A stretch of 64,000 nt of DNA from Undaria pinnatifida (taxonomy: Eukaryota; Sar; Phaeophyceae; Laminariales; Alariaceae), in NCBI GenBank assembly GCA_012845835.1, contig JABAKD010000013.1, positions 2,832,415 to 2,896,414 on the forward strand, read 5' to 3'. Below are positions 31,806-43,240 of the stretch, in pieces. The notes beneath the pieces were generated by a model. It was not told where the DNA came from. It did not search any database and saw only the letters and a list, made by a program, of their open reading frames with translations. The first letter of the stretch is position 1; every line of letters starts with the position of its first letter. A program made the translations under genes and the position numbers.

Positions 31806-32638
31806 ATACACGTAGAGGCCCAGTGAATAATTTTGCCACACGCACTGCTGTGCGGGTGAGCTTGCGTATTCACTTACAGCTTGCGTATTCACATATCTAC
31901 GAAGTCTTCCATGTAGCGGTACGGCCGCGGTTCCGCCCGTATCGCGGGGTCCGCGTTGCCCATACATAGTCAGTGATACTGTGTAAGTTCTTTTCGCGGC
32001 TGGCACCGCCCACTCAATGAAGTATACCCAAGACCTTGACTTCGGCCGTCAGTGACGCACATAAAAGCGCAGTGAATTGCGTCAAGTATCAGATGCAAGA
32101 AGTATCAAATGCAGCATCATAATTGTTGATTTTTGGGTAATGGTAAAACGTCGTGTTTGGTTGGTTCGCCGGTTGGGGGTGCAGATTAAACACTCCCGGG
32201 AAATATGCTCGCTGTTGCCCCGAACGGCCTTAAGTTCGATTTTGACGCCCTGGCATGAAGCCCACAGCCTGTCCATGCCGAGAACGCCAACCTGTTTCAT
32301 TCTTGTTCGGGAACGGAATTGGGGCTAACAAGGTCACGGCTAAGGGAGCAACAACAAGTTCCTTCCATTTGACTACACAACGTGGGGGAATATACCCCAT
32401 AAAATCAACTAAATGTAGCCTTCACTTCCTTTGGACCCCACTGCCCCCCCCCCTTTGACCGAAAGCCGAACCCCCTCTCGACCGATTCCGATGCATTCAA
32501 AAGCCAGTACAGCTGGGTGGGCTGCACCATCACCGCTCAACGGCCCAATTGGCCAACGAGCAGAACACCAAGGAGTCGCGAGTAGCAGCGATTTTACATC
32601 TCCGAAAGCATGACGGAACATGAAACATACGGGCCACG
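31806..32638. other. No recognised gene
   Basis: Unique sequence with a poly-C run at 32445-32453. Overlapping frames have no domain support. Confidence 0.3.
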
Positions 32639-32639
32639 T

Positions 32640-33260
32640 GCACTGTTTGTTTTTCCGTGGGAGTTCATGGAAGCTTCCACGGAAGCGTGGAAGTTTCCAT
32701 GGGAGCGGTGGAAGCTTCAGTGGGAGCGTGGGAAATTCCATGCAAACTTTCACGCTTCCATCGCCGCCGTGGAAACTTGCTTTGAATCTTCCGTGGAAGA
32801 TCGCCGACAGGGCATGTTCCCGCGAGGAATGTGGAAGCCTTAACGGAAATGTCCACGAATCTCCCGTGAAAGCATTTCCGACCTTGAATAACGGAAGACT
32901 ACGTAGAAGTAGCTTCCGTGGAGGCTTCCGTGAAAGCTCCCGTGCAAGCGTCCCGCACGTGGAAGCTCTCGTCGAGTGTTCCCGGACAGCTTCTCCTACG
33001 GGGCCGTGAAAGGAAGCGACGTCCCGGGAAGCTTCCTTGGAAGCGACGGAAGTTTCCACACCGAAGTAATCAGTTTTTTCTTGTTCTTCCCAGAAAAAGT
33101 CCTTAGACCGTACCGGCACGTCCACGTGCTAAACGTTAGAGCTATTAATAACAACCCACCTGGGCACTCGCACGGAGGGCACGAACGCTTTAACGGGTTA
33201 AGATAAACCAGCCCAACCTCTCATGGAACACGTGGAATCTCCCGTCGAAACTTACACGAC
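32640..33260. repeat. Degenerate palindromic minisatellite (GGAAGCTTCC units)
   Basis: Variants of TTCCGTGGAAGCTTCC recur irregularly (TGGAAGCTTCCACGGAAGCG, AGTAGCTTCCGTGGAGGCTT, CGGGAAGCTTCCTTGGAAGC). Because the motif is self-complementary, both strands yield similar Trp-Lys-Leu-Pro and Phe-His-Gly repeat peptides. That explains open frames up to 238 codons (32409-33125) without a real gene. It thins out after 33075. Confidence 0.8.
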
Positions 33261-35125
33261 GCGGACGGAGGACGGAAGACCGGTGTCACCCGTTTGTGAT
33301 CTTCGCCGCGACCAACCATATACCTATAGCCAACTAAAACGCCCAACAAAGTGCCAGCTGCAATGGAGTGTCAGCATAGGTGGCAAAAGATTCGGTAAAG
33401 TAACCCGCAGAGTCATGGCCTATTGGCCACAAGAAGGTTCCCTTAAACGGAATAATTTGACCACGACTCTTCCACACAACTCATCAAACGACACTGAGGT
33501 GGGGTGCGCATGACGTGACCCCCCCCTCCCCTTACGTCATAATAACGTATTTCAATCCCGCAGCAAACAACAAGACCACACCCCAGAAACGCAAGTTGAG
33601 GCGGTAGAAAGACTATACTACAACCTCTCATCGTCCAACGGCCACCACTTACATCTCACGTTTAGCAAACAACATACCCATCACGACGTGGACCGACTAA
33701 CACCGGTAAGTGCTACAGGATAGCTGCACGAATAATGTAAAACGTCCTTCGCAGGCGTCCACCTCGACTTCTTTTTTTCCTCAGCTCACCCCAACGCTTG
33801 CGAACACCACGCAAAAAATAGTATCCAGACCAGGACTTTTACGCACGTAGGCGTGTAATTGATAACCTCATTCATGCTTGAAGTCTAAGACGAAAACGAG
33901 TCAACGGCCGAGGTCGGGTACCATCACTGACGCAATGTCCAGCTGCGGTAGACGCAATGCCCATCCTTAACAAAATTGAGGTAATTGTTCCTCGGCGGCG
34001 AGCCGACCATATACCCCGCTGCTGCAAGAGCGACGGTATTCTGGAGCGCGACATCTGCGCTGGGCAAAGAACGATTGATATTCCAAATGCATCACCGCCC
34101 CGCTACGACTGACGATGTGCGGACGCAAATCAGCACTCAAAACGACGAGGGACGTCCCCATCGGCGGTGGTTCTGACTGCGGCGAACGAAGCTGCGTCAG
34201 CGGCTTGTTGTTGGTGAAGTCTGTGACGTCATATGGCTGTCTGGTTTGCGGGCATTCGTAGCTGTGGTGGCTACCTTGGTCTCGGTTCTCGTTTGTGTCT
34301 GCTTGGTGGAATGTTCGTTTTGAGTGTTTCTGATCTATGTTTTCGAGTGAATACAGAAGCATTTGAACAAAACCCGCAGATTGTCAAACAGAGATCGAGC
34401 CAATCATTTCGCTGGGTCTCAATATTATGAGGTTTTTCGTTCAACAACACGAGGCAATTCTTCTTTTTTTTTATCTTCACCGTTAACTCGGTTTTGTGCT
34501 TACGTTCAAAACGCCTCGTTTCAACCGGCACCTAGTTAAAATTTACGGGAAAATTTAAACGTAGGTATCGAAATATTTAACGGTAGTGTCGGCTAACTGA
34601 CCAATGTGGCTCAATTGCCCCTTAGTTCTGCTTTTCGTTTGGAATTCATTTACTTTTTTTCCCGATATTTGTTTCGTCGATAGCAGCTGGACAAAGAACC
34701 GATATTTTTGGAGTTTTTTTTCCCTCAGGTGAGAAATTGTTATCCATGTGTTCGGGAACAAGAACATGGCCATTGCGTTGGCGCACGACCTGCCATGCTA
34801 CGTATGACGCATCCGAACTACTGCTATGCGGAGCAATGGTTATGCTTTGCACGCAGACAATCCCATTTAGATGCTGGGAAAGTTACCGTACGAATACCTG
34901 GCCCGCAACTGGTGGTGCTTAAAAACCACAACATGTACACAGCAGTAGCTGGCACTCCTACGTTAGGCACCAGGTATGCAGGTAATATGTAGCTGGGCAC
35001 AGTAGGCGCAGCAAACTACGCGAACTTCCGTTCTGACATTGGGCCTGTCCACCGAAAAGCTTTGCGGCGATGGAGGTCTCCCCTGTATGTTTGCCCGTGA
35101 GATACAGTGCAAACAATCGTCGCTG
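33261..35125. other. No recognised gene
   Basis: Unique-looking sequence; a poly-C run at 33520 and T-runs at 34464 and 34715. Frames reach 131 codons (33967-34362, minus) without domain features. Confidence 0.3.
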
Positions 35126-35475
35126 TTTTTGTTCTATATTTAATATTTGTTGAGGCCTAAAACTGATATTTGCGGAGATTATGTGAGAAGTTTTTAAATT
35201 ACAATATAAAAAAAATTAAAGTAACAGAAGATTAAAAAGTTTTGTTCATAGTTTATAATGCGGAAAAGTTTTGACTGAATTACCCATTTTTTTTCAATTA
35301 TAATGGTACCAGTTCAATCTTATTGTACAAATAGCTAATATTTTTTTCTTCAATTTTGTTAAATCAAACTTTGCATAAAACTTTAAATTTTACCTCTTAC
35401 TAAAACTTGTGAATGTTACTAAGAAAAGTTTGAAAGATTGGCCTTCTAGGAAAAAATTGAGAGAACAACAACAAG
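35126..35475. other. Strikingly AT-rich island
   Basis: About 350 bp consists mostly of A and T with strings such as AATATAAAAAAAATTAAAG and TAAATTTTACC, against near-balanced flanks. AAAGTTTT-like words recur. An organellar insertion is possible but no organelle gene is recognisable. A matrix-attachment-like intronic tract is an alternative. Confidence 0.5.
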
Positions 35476-36020
35476 AAATGTTTTTTGTACTCGACTTCTG
35501 AAGCAAAGGCTTGCTCCGCCGTGGATGAGAAACACGAGACTTTGCACAACCCACGCCTACGTTGCGGCCGACAGTAGAGCAGCTCTTCGCTCCTCGCTAC
35601 AATATACTAAGCATACGATCTTTATCCCACGAGCATCGCCGAGTAAACCGCTTCAGATGATGTCGATGTTACGTCTCATTTTGACGACTCGCAATCCCAA
35701 CCCTCCCCCAACTTCTTCCGCCCAACCTCAACGTTGCGTCAACAGCTGAACAGCCATCCACGTATACATCTCCGGCACTGACGTACACCGGGCGCCCGCC
35801 TCCCCCCCCTCCCTTCCCCCCCGCCCTACATTCCGACATGGTCTATAGAAAAAAGTGAGAGAGGCTCACACCCTTCTTGTACAGGTTCAACCGGGGTCAA
35901 CAGCGTGATAGAAACAGCGGAAACAAACGTCTTTACGTCAACACCACCATTGAGTGGTTGTGGTCTGTCTTGACCGTCCCCAAAATTAAATAAGGCGTAG
36001 GTCTTCGTTTCTCCTGTCAC
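35476..36020. other. No recognised gene
   Basis: A C-rich run lies at 35798-35823. The minus-strand reading frame of the candidate exon at 36021-36150 continues to about 35826, but I place a donor at 36020. Confidence 0.3.
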
Positions 36021-36150
36021 CTGTTTGCCTTCCTCGCATGCGACATCTTGACTGGTTTTCCATGGGAAAAACAAGCTGTTGTTCGCGTTCACCAGAGCGT
36101 GCAGGGCGACTTGTGGTTTAGGGTCGTCATTAACTTCGTTTTTATCAAAT
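36021..36150 (-). CDS. Candidate exon, possibly of amine-oxidase-like set B
   Basis: The minus-strand frame is open from a TGA near 36165 down to about 35826. The section FDKNEVNDDPKPQVALHALV, then NANNSLFFPWKTSQDVACEE, looks protein-like, with an NNS glycosylation sequon, and is followed by CAG/GTGACA, an acceptable donor at 36021-36020. It lies downstream of the set B exon at 39912-40098 in the same orientation, where later exons would be expected. The link to the amine-oxidase family is a guess from orientation, position and vague recalled similarity. It could equally be a chance frame. Confidence 0.3.
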
Positions 36151-36165
36151 TTTGACGTTATGCTT

Positions 36166-38429
36166 CACGGAAGTCATTTTGTTTAAGATGAATGCTGCAT
36201 AATATTTTCCTCCTCGCCGAAATACCGAAGATTGACTTCACGAATGGTAGGCGATCACCCGACAAAGCAGGGTATCTGGCAGACGCAAGGTATGAGCGGA
36301 ATGCGCCGCGTGCCGCCTTTGTGCGGTGCTTGTTGCTGTGAATGTAAGCTGTGGTCAGAGAAAAAATGCAAGCGGATGTAAGAGCTTTGGAGTGGAAGTG
36401 ACAACTTTCGACGAACCGCATGTCCGCTCCAACGCACCCTACGGCGGTAACCCAATGATCGTGAACGGTGTGGGTTCTCATGAAAAGAGCAACGCTACAG
36501 AAAGGCATATTCCAGTACCGATTAAAACAAAGAGCAAACAAGTCCAAAGTGGGTCCTCAATCAGCAATAACCCGTCAGTTTGAACCATGATGTCCTACAG
36601 TATTTTCGCGATAAGATCCATGTCTGTGCGTTCCACCTGGCGGTTTCGAACTCTTAGCGCGGAGGACCCCTAGGAGGTCAGACTCAAGGACGTTGTCGGC
36701 GACGAAAAGGGGGCCCACCATTGCGCGGGTCTTAGGTCCTTGATGGCTGAACTGCTCAAAAACCTCTGGAGCAGGCTTCCTTGGCCCGGACACGCCTGTG
36801 ACGCTTGCAGGCACACTTTAGAGGTGAACGGGGAAGCGGGCTACATGATGTCCGCCGTGTGGTCGGCGACTGCAACAGCACAAGGCACCCACAATTCGTA
36901 GTCTACGAATGCACGGAAGGCCTGGAAACCCGTCGCAGATTGTGGTTAAAGCGGCAGAGAAGGGTGGCGTGCGGACCTAATGTAAATGCCGGTGTAACTG
37001 GAGTACAGGTCATTTTTGAACCACATTAATGGCACACAAGACCCCACCCGACCCGACCCGTTCCCCTGCCACCCGTCCACTTCCGATCCCCCCCCCCCCT
37101 CCCGTGCCCTCCCGTGAGGACATCGGCAAAATCTTGGTAGCTGTGGGCGTCGTTCGCACCATATCTACCGGCGCGACCGCTTGCACGTGCCAGACCCAAG
37201 AAGCCAGAAGAAGCAAGAATAGCATGACAATGGAGATTAGTGGGTGCTGACGAAGCGCGCCACGACGTTTGACCAGTAGACACAGCTTGTGCAAATGTAT
37301 TCCCCGAACGACGTGTACAGGGGGTCTTCGTACCGCCCAGCCCTTACCGTGGGCTTTGTCGCGTCCAGCCACCCCTTGGATGGTTCGTGGGCCATAACCC
37401 GTAACAAGATATGTATGTATGTTGCCCGCGCAACCCCGAAATTGTTGGATAATTTACACCGGCGACGACTTTATGACCCCACTCGCCAGTCCCACACCTC
37501 CCTCTGCACGACCGCTCAAATTACGGGCGAATCCGATTATGCGCACAGCGTGAGGTAATGCATTTAGATTACTGCACGGTGGTGACTTCGACGCCGTACG
37601 AACTGCCACACAAGACGAACAGGTTAACGTTTTTAACTCACGCTTGGACGGATGACCGAGGGTGGGGATATTGCAAGAGCATCGGCGCTGTTAAGCGAAA
37701 GCAGCAGGCGACGGCTGCTGGAGTGGAATACGATGTGGGCGGTGGTATTATACCTCGGGCATCGGTGAAAACTAAATATTGGAGGCCATAATAAATGCTT
37801 CCCTTGCCGTCAACGCCCACGCCAATCAGTAAGCTCAGGAACGAGCGTTCGCCGGCTCAAAAAGAGCAGCAAGAGCAACGCAGCGGCGCATGGGCCACGA
37901 TATCCGCAGCGGCGCCGGCGGTGTTGCAAGCAATGGTTATAGAGATGGCCACCTCTAAACAATATTACACCAGTCACAGTGACGCAGGAGGTGAAATAGC
38001 TTTCCCAGTGACGTCTGGTCCAATCACTCCCACGTTCTGCGAAACCTTTTGCCATCGAAGAAAAACCGATGAACTTAAGAAGCTTCATTTTATGAGCAGC
38101 AAATGAAGAACGGCTCTGGATCCAGGGCCAGGGCTGTTTCCCGCCCTTCACCTTCTGACGAAGGCCCGCTCGGCCGCCGAACACACGGCATCCTCGGTAG
38201 GTATCAACGTGTTCCACGTTGGGTAGACAAACGTTGTAGAGGGTTAGACCCGATATTGTTTCTTCCCCTGTTTAATTTCCTGTCGACTGTTATATTGGTG
38301 GTGAAACGTCCTTACGATGCTGACATCCTCTCGGTCAAATGTCACGCCCGACTGATTGTCAACGTCAAGCGACCATCGACGCATGTTACGATAGAGATTG
38401 TCCCATTTCCAGAGCTGAAGGCGTCCCCT
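36166..38429. other. No supported gene
   Basis: Several frames of 70-135 codons overlap on both strands. One minus-strand frame has a leader-like MLFLLLLASWVWHVQA from 37225, but no donor or domain follows. Poly-C run at 37089-37099. Confidence 0.3.
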
Positions 38430-38610
38430 TAAAACTGAATTGGAGAAAATTATAACTTCTGCTGGATAAGAAAAGTCTCATGGCCTAGGAATGCAAGGAT
38501 AGAATCGTGCGAAAAGTACTACCTTTTTCCGACGATGGTGGGTTAAGAGGGCACGCCGTCATTCAGGAACCGTTTCGGACGAAACGTGCTACCTCCGGCG
38601 TAGCCCGCGT
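38430..38610 (+). repeat. Dispersed repeat R3, partial copy
   Basis: TGGAGAAAATTATAACTTCT, TCATGGCCTAGGAATG, CCGACGATGGTGGGTTAAGA and CGCCGTCATTCAGGAACCGT follow the order of the copy at 4575-4865. Confidence 0.55.
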
Positions 38611-39911
38611 CTGTCAACAAGCGTCTATTGGGCATAACATGACGGGCCGAACAAGGAACGACAGATAATTGTTCTTTTACAGCATGAAGACGGACCGCGG
38701 CATGGAAATTCGACCATTTCAACAAACAAGTAGGTTCTGAGTTGTCTCCAGGAAGCTGAAATCGACCGGTAACACGGGCACTCTACAAGGAGATCAATGA
38801 GACTACCCGAGACGGCGAACGGACGAGCGTTCAGGCCTCTACATGTGATGCGCGAGTAGGCCATGCTAAGTAGAGATGCTCGTCATCTCATTCTAGCGTC
38901 TTGCCGTGCTTATATTTGCGTACGTGCGTCGCAAGTCATCGCTTATTCCGTAAATGGGTTTACTGTGCTCTCAAAATGAAACATCTTGCACCTCGATTTA
39001 TCTTTCCTAGAGCTAACTCAAAATCGTTTCTGTTTTCGATGACCGTACATAATTTTCAGCTCGCGGCCAGTCTTCAGGTCGAAGTAAAAAAATGACGTGT
39101 TAAGAAGGGTGTATGCTTCTTTCTGGGTGCATGTAGCGAGCCCTAACCCCCATGTCAAGAGAATTACAAAGGCAGACATCATTGCCGGCTTTGAAGCCTG
39201 CCGTCCCTAACTGTACTGCTCACTAATTCAGAACGAAACGACGCCGGGTGGAATGTTGGCGCGCGCTTTATAAGCGCTTGAGACCCTGCGAACAACATGG
39301 CGCCCTCAGCCATGATTGTTTTTCGTGTCGCCGACAGTCGGTTAATTTCTGATATGGAACGCCACGAGGCAGGTTGGTTCTCGTTGCGGACTGTTAACAA
39401 TGAAGAGTCCGCCTAACCGTCTTGCAGGCTCCGTTCCCGATACTGCCGTTTGTGCTATGTAGCAACGAGTCACAGTAAAAGTGTGGCCCACGCTTTCTAC
39501 GGTGTATACCTGGTCATCGTTCGCCCGACGTGTTGGCGTCATTGGCAGTGTGCTCATCTCATTGCGTGTCACTGCCACCGGCGTGCTACATCATACATCT
39601 GTTGGAAGCAGTTACTGACACGACCTCGTATGTACGCGACTACATATCTTCTGTACGGGCTCGCGACTTGCACACGGTCACGAATTTTGAAGGTTTGTCT
39701 TACGTCGACGAACATCTTCGGGGTCCGTTGTTGGATATACAACTACTCGCGCTAGCGGCATCACGTTCGCAGAGGAAATTCGTTTATGTCCCCCTGTTGC
39801 GGTCTTTGTCATCGCGGGGGGATTGCTGTTTTATCGCAGAATGTTTTTCCCCGGCTACACCCTTCGAATGCTTATGGTGGGCTCTTGACGGAGCATACGA
39901 TCGTCATTAAC
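38611..39911. other. No recognised gene
   Basis: A 126-codon plus-strand frame (39530-39910) lies just downstream of the set B exon and has no domain. No repeat was recognised. Confidence 0.3.
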
Positions 39912-40098
39912 CGGTAGCCAAGCTCACGTCCAGTGCCTTAAGGAAGAAGCTTGAATCCTTGGAGCATCTGCTCATGAGGGGGTGGATACCAATGTAGTGC
40001 TGGTATACTGCGGTGCTGATGTAGCGACTCTCCAGCGTGTCCTCAAAAGAGATGTACATGTCGTGGAAGTACTTGGGGATGGCATGGGACGCGTCACA
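39912..40098 (-). CDS. Exon 3 of FAD amine-oxidase-like gene (set B)
   Basis: Paralog of the exon at 811-998. It has the same TTGGCAG acceptor, then CDASHAIPKYFHDMYISFED, TLESRYISTAVYQHYIGIHP and LMSRCSKDSSFFLKALDVSL. The two copies align without gaps. Two in-frame stops (TAA, TGA) follow directly after ATG-less ATG-independent reading at ...LATG, consistent with an exon border at ACCG/GTTAAT. The exon enters in phase 0, matching the exit phase of 43582-43778. Substitutions at otherwise shared positions (Pro to Ala, Leu to Phe, Pro to Ser) show considerable divergence. Whether set B is functional is unknown; no exon with the Rossmann motif was found upstream within the window. Confidence 0.55.
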
Positions 40099-40641
40099 CT
40101 GCCAATTGTGATAAGTTTCGGCGGGTCGCATGACGGTCTCAGCAGAAAATACTTTGAAAAACGTAGCAAAACGTACGACTCCACCTTATACGGAACCCTC
40201 CCCTCCCACGCCTCAGAGAAAAACGAACAACAACAATCCTATTTGAAAAATGAGCAACGTTTTTCTTTTTACGCATCCTACAAGATAGTCGATGCTGTTC
40301 CGAGGAGTATCGATTACCCCCCTATAGTCTAAAGCAATAGTATCTACGTGTCCTGCCGACTGTGGTGCTGCATACTACAAACTATTTAGACTGTTGAAGT
40401 AGATAGGACAGCCAGGGATATCAATTTGTACTAATAATATGATACGCCGCGTGTGTGTCCCTGGCATAAAATGATTTTCTTTCGAAAGCGAGGGGAAGGA
40501 TTTACTTCGAAGACTAAGCTTGATTTTTTTTCTGTAACCCGAGTAGGGAGTTTGAATGGTGGCGCGTAACATTTTGGGCCTTCGGTGTTCCGAGACAGTG
40601 ATACGGTAGGCCCCAGTGCAGGGGTTCAAGAGAGAGTGGAA
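40099..40641. other. Between set B exon and transposon, nothing recognised
   Basis: Likely intron on the minus strand. A plus-strand frame at 39982-40332 is antisense to the exon. Confidence 0.35.
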
Positions 40642-41631
40642 TACAGTACTGGGCCCTCTATAGTGCAGGTTGAACAGTGCAGGTGCCCGGTATAGTGCAG
40701 GTGAAAACTCTGGACGCAGACAGCGCCCTCAATAATGCAGGACCTGCACTGGTATGGTGCAGGTAGGCAGATTCCGCTAGGGTGCAGGTAGGCACCGCGT
40801 GCCCCGCAATAGTGCAGGTCGGACAAACACACGGACATACAAACAGCGGACAGACGCAACACAGAAACGAGGGTACACGTGCTGCTGCTGACCCGAGGAG
40901 CTCTACGCAGCGCAGAGGCGCACCATGTCTTGTGCGGACGTTGAACTGTGCCATCAACAAGACAGAACGCCGCAAGCCTCTCATGGCCACGTCTGTCAGG
41001 GAGGATGTGGCGGGCGGATCCACGGTAATTGCGGCAGCATGTTTTACCACCACGGAACGAAGCGCATCTGCAGCACGTGCGTCGCCGAGGCTGGCAAGCG
41101 CAAAGCGACACCAGCTGAGAGTGATGGGGCGGGACCATCTGAACGCCCGAAGAAAACGAAGGGGGCGAGTGAGAAGGGTTCTGGTTCTCGTGCGCGTCCA
41201 GTACACAACGCGAAGCTTGAGATTGTCAAGTTTGATGGATGAGAGTTTTGTCACCACGTAATAATCAGGACGGGGGGCAGTAGTACATGTTTGCTCGTGT
41301 TTTTTCAGTGCACTTCCTGTCGTGTTTCTTTTTCTGTTCTGTCTTTTTATATCTTGCAACATCGAAGGAAGGCGACAAGGACTGAGATTTAGCTTCGTCC
41401 ACCATTAATACATAATTTCGATCCATTCCGTGCTCTGTTCGTCCCGCAAAGCGTGAACGCCACACCATGAAGACAAAGAGTGCCTCATCCTGCACTATTG
41501 AGAGATACTCAAAGCCTGAACAGTGCCGAATCTGCACTATTGAGGCACTATTATATGTAATGCAGGTGCCCGCTATAGTGCAGGTAACATGTTTTGACAA
41601 ACCCCTGCACTATAGCGGGCCCAATACTGTA
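40642..41631 (+). mobile_element. TA-flanked DNA transposon with 26-28-bp inverted ends, pogo-like
   Basis: The left end TACAGTACTGGGCCCTCTAT and AGTGCAGG (40642-40669) is matched by the complement of 41604-41631, TACAGTATTGGGCCCGCTAT and AGTGCAGG. If the outer TA is the target duplication, the inverted repeat begins CAGTA, as in pogo/Tigger members of Tc1/mariner. Near both ends the word TATAGTGCAGGT or AATAGTGCAGG recurs in both orientations (40660, 40691, 40810, 41492, 41533, 41573, 41604). Such subterminal repeats commonly bind a transposase or host factor. No transposase is encoded; the only credible gene is at 40925-41242. Confidence 0.8.
40925..41242 (+). CDS. Small Cys/His-rich protein carried by the transposon
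   Basis: The 105-codon frame starts at a CGCACCATGT context and ends TTTGATGGATGA. Residues 24-51 hold a compact pattern: CQGGCGGRIHGNCGSMFYHH followed by GTKRICSTC, that is C-x3-C, H-x2-C, HH and C-x2-C. This would suit a zinc-binding module of the treble-clef or PHD-like kind. The C-terminal half is Lys-, Arg- and Ser-rich (RPKKTKGASEKGSGSRARP), suggesting nuclear or nucleic-acid contact. It is the only frame here with such organisation; longer overlapping frames (40658-41362 minus, 40782-41261 plus) look like shadows. A role in transposition or regulation is inference from its location only. Confidence 0.55.
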   Translation: MSCADVELCHQQDRTPQASHGHVCQGGCGGRIHGNCGSMFYHHGTKRICSTCVAEAGKRKATPAESDGAGPSERPKKTKGASEKGSGSRARPVHNAKLEIVKFDG

Positions 41632-41770
41632 CGATAATTACCCGGAATAATAACGCTATTGCATGTGGCAATTAATGAAGCTATTGCGTGGAGCAGTACA
41701 AGGGCTGGTAAATTGACCAATAATTGCACGGCTATTGCATAGAGCAATAGCTAGATAAGGGTGACGACAT
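41632..41770 (+). repeat. Short GCTATTGCAT repeats
   Basis: CGCTATTGCATG, AGCTATTGCGTGGAGCA and GGCTATTGCATAGAGCA occur within 120 bp beside the transposon's right end. Too few units to define a satellite. Confidence 0.5.
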
Positions 41771-42899
41771 GGGGATACCGTCAGTTCCACCGGTACCATG
41801 TCGTGCCAGCGGAACCCCCCCGTATGACCCCTGTGACGCCTCATAAAATATCGAAAAACAGCCACCCAAATCGAAAGATGGACAACAACAGTGTTTTTGT
41901 TTTACCTCCGAAATGAGCTTTTGACGCACACACGAATACCCTCGCCGCACCAAGAGGTGAGTAAGCTAAAATACCTAATTCTTCACGGAAATGGATGACG
42001 GGGTGACACCGCCTGCAACAGGTACGTTATGTCGCACAGCATACGAAGTACGATCTGATGAAATGGATACAAATGCGTTTTGCCGAATGAGGAGGAATAT
42101 ATTCATTTTGGTGTTGAAGGGAGACGATATTGATATTCGGGTAGATAATTTTTGGATTTCATCGCCTGTGCGCGGATCGGCGTGATGTGTCTCGATTGGC
42201 AATCTTTTCCAGCAGGCTGCAACTCTGACTCTTTAATCATCTAGCAAATGATACGGCACAGCACAGCAATCCTTAGTCGTATTTTATCTTCTTAGTCACC
42301 GTGGACACCGAGGCACAGTTCGCGGTGCGGGTGGGGGGGGGGGGCAACCGTAACATGGGACGCTGTTCCTCTGTCCGTAGTGACTGCTGATCAATCCACC
42401 ATCCGGCGTGACATCGCAAAGCGCGTGTGACATTGTGGAGATAGACTTATACCTCTGTTTGATGCCTCAGAGCCATTTGCGTTAAAAACGTCTCAGCGGG
42501 TCAAGCTGCGGGCGAATACTGAGTGCCGCTTTTAGTTTGTTTTATCCCCCCCCGCGTGACTGGAGCTTGTCTTGTTGCCTGCCACGGACTTGGTTATGCG
42601 AGCTAATGCGTGAACAACAACTTGTACACACTTGCGACCGCGGGCCCGGTGGTATCGACCTCGAGCACTTGCCCTCGTACGCTCGGAGTGCGTTTGCTTG
42701 CAATTTAACAGTTAATTTGATTTTTACACGGGGAAGTGCCATGCCATAGGCTATGGGCCTTCCCGTTCATCTCCCAAGAGCTATAGGGAAAGGACAACAA
42801 CGCTAGAATAACAACCCGAAAAATTGTATCCAACCACTTTATGTGTACGGTATAGTGCTCAATGATGCGACCAAAGCAGGGTACAAACTGTAGCAACTT
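41771..42899. other. No recognised gene; G-run
   Basis: Poly-G run at 42332-42343. Open frames up to 92 codons show nothing recognisable. Confidence 0.3.
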
Positions 42900-43240
42900 G
42901 ATTGTACTCACGGTATCTCTCACTCTTCCAGAACTCCGATATGGGTGATTGTGGCCAACGGTCCCTGAACGAGGAAGCGCCACAGCAAAATCGCAAACAT
43001 CGTTTTACCCTGATTCAGCTGGATTTTAATGTTTGGTGCAGCTGTACGATATCAAATGCTATGGCGTACCAGGTAAACCTGACATTGCCCGGAAAAACTA
43101 GGGGCCGAGTACTTCGTTATACGACACACACTCTTGGCCCAACGTGAAGTGACTGATACGGCCTAAACCTCTTGCCGTGTTGGTCGTAGGACACGGTGAT
43201 TGTCACATATGAATCCACCGTGCCAGCGGTCTCTGGCCAA
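42900..43240 (-). other. Segment conserved with 1480-1914 (set B side)
   Basis: See the shared plus-strand words noted for 1480-1914. It lies between the set B exons, as its counterpart does in set A. It may be a lost exon or a conserved intron. Confidence 0.4.

Noticed and set aside
32409-33125. 238-codon minus-strand frame
   Set aside because: Its peptide is made almost entirely by the palindromic GGAAGCTTCC minisatellite, and the opposite strand gives an equally long look-alike.
37029-37225. Leader-like MLFLLLLASWVWHVQA frame
   Set aside because: It could be a signal-peptide exon, but no convincing donor or downstream domain was found.
40658-41362. 234-codon minus-strand frame across the transposon
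   Set aside because: It runs through the right-hand and left-hand subterminal repeats and is antisense to the Cys/His protein, which has clearer organisation.
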